Of a DNA stretch of 64,000 bases, positions 60,084-64,000 are shown piece by piece. A program made the translations under genes and the position numbers. Origin of the DNA: Enterocloster aldenensis (GTDB lineage: Bacteria; Bacillota; Clostridia; Lachnospirales; Lachnospiraceae); the NCBI RefSeq assembly GCF_003434055.1, contig NZ_QVEX01000001.1:310001-374000 (forward strand), read 5' to 3'. The notes beneath the pieces are model-generated. The model did not search any database, was not told the DNA's origin, and saw nothing but the letters and a program-made list of their open reading frames with translations. Every line of letters starts with the position of its first letter. The stretch's first letter is position 1.

Positions 60084-61478
60084 TCACTCCAGAGGAAGCT
60101 GATTCACTTCATTTATCAGGCTGTTGACCCGCTGCCTGTTTACAAGCAGGAATGCCTGTCCGTTCACCTTCGCCCCATAGTAATTCTGGTCATAGGGAAT
60201 CAGTTCCACGGTCATATCCTCAGCCGTTCCCGGTACGCGCCGGTATTCCATGGTAAGGATTGGAGGGCCGGTCAGCTGGGAGGCCATGTCCGAAACCCGC
60301 TTTTCCGCCGTAAAACCATAGAGGGGGTAATAAAATGCATTGAACTGCGCCTCTGTGATTTCATGCCCGTTCAGGGTATAAACCGCCTTCTGCCCGTCCA
60401 TGGAAGGGGTAACTGCAAACTCCGCCTTCCCATTGTCCCATGTAAGCGTAAGACCGGCAAGGGTCTCAGCCTTGACAGGCGCAATGCTCAGGGAAAGGAA
60501 ATCCTCCGCCGTCAGGTGCATGAACGGCTCCAGCCCTTCCTTGCTGACCGCATAGATTCCCTGTCCGCCCTCCGGATACACATAGGTGTTTTTTCCATCC
60601 CCGCTGTCTTTTCCAATGTGGAGCACGAATTCCTGAACCCCATCTGTTTCCCCCTCCTTTGGGGAGTTGTCCTGATAGGCAATCCGTATCAGGCTGCCCG
60701 TATCCCTGCCCGCCAGCCCGTATTCCTCCATCTGGCCTTCAGAAGGACGGTATACGGTCATCTCCTCATACCTGAGCTTCACCAGCTTGCCCAGGCATCC
60801 GGACACCAGGCCGGAGTCAGCGGGCCTTTCCGTCCCAATCTTCTCCGACACGTTCCAGGCCCCGTCCCCTGGCCCGGACCTGGAAAAGGTAAATGTCCCT
60901 CCTTTTTCCTCCACGGTTACCATGGTCATATTGTCCAGGCTGATTCCCGGCAGTGTCTCACGTATTGCCATGGCGTTCAGGCTGCTTGAGAACAGGTTGG
61001 AAAATGTGGAATCCACCGTGTATATTTTCTCCGAGCCGCCTACCGCCATGTAACAGTCCCCGGTGGCGCTGTTGGTACTGCCCAGATAGATTGTCTCTGT
61101 CCTGCCGGTTCCGGTCACCTGGATTTCATTGGAAGGCCGGTCCAGCCCATATTCGCCAAAATGCCGGCTTCCCTCTGCCACAAACCGCCGGGCGGTGAGC
61201 TGCGCTGTTTTATCCAGCATGGTATCCACAAAGTTCTGGTTAAGGGGAAACGTCTTATCCTCCTCGTATACCCACCCCTTATCTGTTCTTACAAGGTCAA
61301 TCCTGCCCCCGCTGCTTTCAAAGGAAAGCCCGGTCACCGTATCCGCGTCCATGGAATACACCGTGATTCCCTCCTCCGGCTTTCCCACGGCGCCTGACGG
61401 CATCATGATATAGATGATAAGAAGCAGGAGCGCGGTCACGGACGCCAGCAGAAGGTTTCTTTTCTGTTCTTTTTTCAT
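60084..61478 (-). CDS. DUF4340-domain membrane-anchored protein of the Gld-like ABC exporter
   Basis: 464 residues from ATG 61478, which overlaps the permease stop by four bases. One N-terminal membrane helix (NLLLASVTALLLLIIYIMMP, about 7-26) then an extracytoplasmic region with repeated DUF4340-type beta modules (VTGLSFESSGGRIDLVRTDKGWVYEEDKTFPLNQNFVDTMLD and YGLDRPSNEIQVTG; quoted in part). DUF4340 proteins are found next to GldA/F/G-like ABC genes, including in non-gliding Firmicutes. It is probably the extracellular partner of that system; the exported substrate is unknown. Confidence 0.9.
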   Translation of the reverse strand: MKKEQKRNLLLASVTALLLLIIYIMMPSGAVGKPEEGITVYSMDADTVTGLSFESSGGRIDLVRTDKGWVYEEDKTFPLNQNFVDTMLDKTAQLTARRFVAEGSRHFGEYGLDRPSNEIQVTGTGRTETIYLGSTNSATGDCYMAVGGSEKIYTVDSTFSNLFSSSLNAMAIRETLPGISLDNMTMVTVEEKGGTFTFSRSGPGDGAWNVSEKIGTERPADSGLVSGCLGKLVKLRYEEMTVYRPSEGQMEEYGLAGRDTGSLIRIAYQDNSPKEGETDGVQEFVLHIGKDSGDGKNTYVYPEGGQGIYAVSKEGLEPFMHLTAEDFLSLSIAPVKAETLAGLTLTWDNGKAEFAVTPSMDGQKAVYTLNGHEITEAQFNAFYYPLYGFTAEKRVSDMASQLTGPPILTMEYRRVPGTAEDMTVELIPYDQNYYGAKVNGQAFLLVNRQRVNSLINEVNQLPLE

Positions 61479-63739
61479 TGACGTCTCTTCCTCCTTATGC
61501 ACAGGGCACTGCCCCCGGCCATAACGGCAGCCGGGATGGCCAGCACAAACAATACGCTCCAGCCCATGGCCTGGGCCGAGGTTAGCCTTAGGTATGCGGA
61601 TGAGGTGGGCTTTGGACGGATGGTCATGCTGTCCTCCTGCTCTGTCATCCATCCGATTGCATTTAATACAAGGTTGGTATTATTGCCCCCCACCATTTCA
61701 TCCATTTCCTCCATCAGCATACTGGAACTGGAAAACCAGACAATCCTGGTCTCGCCTCCATCGGTCTGCTCCAAGGCAGTCACACCGGTTGCAAAGGGTC
61801 CTACCGGATCCCCCCGCTTATATCCCAGGGTGGAGCTGTCCGTCTTTATATAGGAATTGGAGGATGTGGTAAGGATCTTATTTACCTCCACCGTACTGCG
61901 CACATCCTTTGCCTCCACAATACCGTGGGAATTAGGCATCAGCAGAAGGCTGCCCTCTGCAATGAATGGCTCGGTTATCTGGCTGCTCCTGATTTCGGGA
62001 AGCAGGAAATTAGGATAGGATGGGATGCTGTAATTGCTGTCCCCTTCCACAATCATGCCCTGGACCGCGGATACGCCGTAACCGGCCAGCACCTGATCCA
62101 GATTGGGCATCTGCGCAGCCGTTATCCCGGTAATTAAAAGCATGCGTCCTCCCTGTTCCAGATAAGAGTCAAGCACATCCCGTTCCCTGTCTGTAAGGTC
62201 AGAAACCGGTACGTTAAGGAACAGGCAGCCTGCGTCCTCCGGCACCTTTCCTGCCGCAGTCAGGTTCAGCCTTCCTGTCTCTACGCCCTCCTTTTCCATG
62301 GCGGCGGCAAAGGATTCCGTCAGTTCATTTTCCCCATGGCCGTCCATCAGATATACCTTGGTCAGGACATCCGAAGTCACATAGTGGATGGCGCTGGTAA
62401 TCTGGCCTTCCCCGTCAAAATCCGTGGAGGACCGGCCCGTATCATAATCATAGCTGACCGGATACAGATCCGTACTGCGCAGTACCCTGGAACGTTTCTC
62501 CCCAACCACGATGATACTGTTGTCACTGACCTTATCGGATGTATAATTGGACACAAACGCAGGGGTCAGGACAGGGTCCACATATTCCACCGTGATATTA
62601 GCGTTCAGATCTTTATATTTCCCCAGCAGCTGCGTAAGTTTCTTGTCTTCCTTTCCCCTGGGCGCAATCAGATACAGGCTGACAGGGGAATGGTTGGATC
62701 CTACCAGTTCCCTGGTCTGGGGGGAAATGCTGTAAAGCCCGGACGCGGATGTGTCATACCTGGTGTACCGGGCAGGCAGCTTATGTGAAATCATGTTGGC
62801 CAGCACCACAATCACGGTCATAAGGATGCACATTGCCACCGCATAGAGCCCCATCTTAAAATGCCTGCTTTTCAATGAATCCCATCTGCGCTTTTCCACT
62901 GACAGCACTGCAAAAAACAGGAACAGGGCCACGACTCCCAGATAGTAGACGAGATGGGTGACATCGAAGATCCCGTCCACGAAATCATAATATCTCTGGA
63001 ACAGGGAAAAGTACCCTAAAAAGCGCGGAAAGGCTCCCTCAAACAAGGAACTGTCCAGCAGATAACACGCCCCCAGCCCCACTTCGCATACGCTGGCCGT
63101 CAGGATGCCCGTGGACAGGCTTTTTGTCATCACTGCAAGCAATATGCCTCCCAGCACGATTACCGCCCCAAAACCGGCCAGTGAATGGATGGCCTGGATA
63201 CCGATCAGGCCGCTCATGCCATTGATCAGGTAGCTGCAGAGCATGATTGCAAACGTCCCCACCGCCGCAATGATCTGGCTCTCCGTAATGCTGGAAATAA
63301 ATATGCCAATGGCAATGCAGGCCGCCCCCATAAAAAAGAATGCCAGGAAACAGGAATAGGATTCTTTCAGCGGCACCGCCCCATAAAGGGACAGTACCAG
63401 AGGGCAGGCTGCCAGTATGATAAGGGGAGCCGCAAACACGGTGAGGATAGCAAGGAACTTGCCCAGCACGATCCTGCCCACCTTTACCGGGGCAGTGAAC
63501 AGCAGCTGGTCTGTTTTCTGCCTCTGTTCCTCCCCCAGGGAGCGCATGGTAATGACAGGTATCACGATAAGCAGGACAACGGTTGTATTGCCCAGCACAT
63601 ACCCAAACTCCGGCACGCCGCCCTGAAGATTGAAGGCAGTGAAGAACACGCCTGCAATCAGCAGCAGGAAGGCCGTATACAGGTACCCCATCATGGAGCG
63701 GAAAAATGAAAGCACTTCTTTTTTATAAATCGCTGTCAT
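61475..63739 (-). CDS. fused ABC-2 permease and GldG-like extracytoplasmic domain
   Basis: 754 residues from ATG 63739 (AGAAGGAGGAACAAACC upstream; longer frame not used). The N-terminal part (1-270) has six membrane helices of the ABC-2/GldF type (EVLSFFRSMMGYLYTAFLLLIAGVFF, SLGEEQRQKTDQLLFTAPVKVGRIVLGKFLAI; quoted in part). A further helix (about 305-325) anchors a C-terminal GldG-like domain (SNHSPVSLYLIAPRGKE, YLMDGHGENELTESFAAAMEKEGVE) and a final membrane helix. The fusion of GldF and GldG into one chain is seen in Firmicutes. It starts inside the upstream ATPase gene. It likely forms the export channel with that ATPase. Confidence 0.92.
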   Translation of the reverse strand: MTAIYKKEVLSFFRSMMGYLYTAFLLLIAGVFFTAFNLQGGVPEFGYVLGNTTVVLLIVIPVITMRSLGEEQRQKTDQLLFTAPVKVGRIVLGKFLAILTVFAAPLIILAACPLVLSLYGAVPLKESYSCFLAFFFMGAACIAIGIFISSITESQIIAAVGTFAIMLCSYLINGMSGLIGIQAIHSLAGFGAVIVLGGILLAVMTKSLSTGILTASVCEVGLGACYLLDSSLFEGAFPRFLGYFSLFQRYYDFVDGIFDVTHLVYYLGVVALFLFFAVLSVEKRRWDSLKSRHFKMGLYAVAMCILMTVIVVLANMISHKLPARYTRYDTSASGLYSISPQTRELVGSNHSPVSLYLIAPRGKEDKKLTQLLGKYKDLNANITVEYVDPVLTPAFVSNYTSDKVSDNSIIVVGEKRSRVLRSTDLYPVSYDYDTGRSSTDFDGEGQITSAIHYVTSDVLTKVYLMDGHGENELTESFAAAMEKEGVETGRLNLTAAGKVPEDAGCLFLNVPVSDLTDRERDVLDSYLEQGGRMLLITGITAAQMPNLDQVLAGYGVSAVQGMIVEGDSNYSIPSYPNFLLPEIRSSQITEPFIAEGSLLLMPNSHGIVEAKDVRSTVEVNKILTTSSNSYIKTDSSTLGYKRGDPVGPFATGVTALEQTDGGETRIVWFSSSSMLMEEMDEMVGGNNTNLVLNAIGWMTEQEDSMTIRPKPTSSAYLRLTSAQAMGWSVLFVLAIPAAVMAGGSALCIRRKRRQ

Positions 63740-64000
63740 GGTTTGTTCCTCCTTCTGCCTGCATGTCCTGGGATGTAAGTTCCAGGAACACATCCTCCAG
63801 GCTCATGGAAGCAGATTTAAGCTCCATGATGGGACAGTCGGCTCCTGCCAGCAGCCGGAATACCTGGGCCCTGGGGTCAGTATCCTCATCCGTCTCCAGG
63901 TGGACGGCTGCAAAGCCCGACTCATGGGGAGCCGTGGTAATGGCCCGCAGCCCATGGATTCTTCCCAGAAGTTCCCCCAGGGGTTCCGGCCCGCCCTGAA
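63723..64000 (-). CDS. ABC transporter ATP-binding protein, C-terminal part (5' end outside window)
   Basis: Only the last 92 or so codons are in view; the Walker motifs lie beyond the edge. The visible C-terminus, LLGRIHGLRAITTAP then SMSLEDVFLELTSQD, is the typical end of an ABC-2/GldA-type ATPase, with the conserved SLEDVFLELT phrase. It ends at TAA 63725-63723, overlapping the permease start by 17 bases. With the permease and DUF4340 protein it makes a complete exporter operon. Confidence 0.85.
   Translation of the reverse strand, partial: QGGPEPLGELLGRIHGLRAITTAPHESGFAAVHLETDEDTDPRAQVFRLLAGADCPIMELKSASMSLEDVFLELTSQDMQAEGGTNHDSDL

Overview
The window looks like chromosome of a gut-type anaerobic Clostridium, most likely a Lachnospiraceae member near the Enterocloster (Clostridium bolteae/clostridioforme) group. 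The grounds are moderate GC content, strong AGGAGG-type ribosome sites, densely packed operons, a clostridial redox module (NuoE plus a NuoF/GltD-like fusion), glgC-glgD, YesMN-type regulation, TAXI-TRAP and ABC sugar uptake, and plant-glycan hydrolases. The species is an inference. No rRNA, tRNA, CRISPR array, phage or intact insertion sequence is visible.

Layout. 1-3.1 kb: a NuoE protein and an unusual NuoF-NfnB/GltD-like fusion (cut by the window edge) behind a promoter overlapped by a Rex-like palindrome. 3.7-5.3 kb: flotillin. 5.4-9.6 kb: a lipoprotein and a two-component system whose kinase carries a repeat-built C-terminal tail. 9.8-11.0 kb: a 3-alpha-hydroxysteroid-dehydrogenase-like SDR and an NTF2-like protein. 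11.0-13.0 kb: two overlapping CheW-like proteins and a polysaccharide deacetylase. 13.0-17.1 kb: a four-gene signalling operon (secreted FG-GAP-like protein, response regulator, histidine kinase, unknown exported protein). 17.2-20.5 kb: a TetR-antiporter pair and a MATE exporter. 20.6-26.1 kb: a GH127 beta-L-arabinofuranosidase coupled to a DAACS-type symporter, divergent from an AraC regulator and a small unknown protein. 26.3-28.6 kb: glycogen synthesis genes glgC-glgD.

28.7-41.2 kb: the most distinctive part. Ten genes on one strand encode an old-yellow-enzyme-type Fe-S flavoenzyme, a zinc alcohol dehydrogenase, an SDR, a TAXI receptor, a fused TRAP permease, an IlvD/Edd dehydratase, a 2-TM protein, a cytoplasmic FrdA-like flavoprotein, a LacI regulator and a cupin. 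A 17-bp-arm inverted repeat, forming two LacI-type operators 40 bp apart, lies in front of the first gene. The set combines uptake of an acid, oxidation, dehydration and ene reduction with no kinase or aldolase, so I suggest an undescribed catabolic or electron-sink pathway for a polyhydroxylated acid.

41.7-50.3 kb: a YesM/YesN-controlled ABC sugar importer with a GH43 enzyme. 50.5-54.2 kb: LysR, DUF3100 membrane protein, small membrane partner and an amidohydrolase. 54.3-58.2 kb: an M13 lipoprotein metallopeptidase and a divergent FAD-Rieske oxidoreductase. 58.2-60.0 kb: a second IlvD/Edd dehydratase. 60.1-64.0 kb: a GldA/GldFG/DUF4340-type ABC exporter operon, cut by the window edge.

Throughout, start codons were moved from the longest open frame to the codon served by a visible ribosome site where the two differ. 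Promoter, operator and terminator calls come from reading the sequence by eye.
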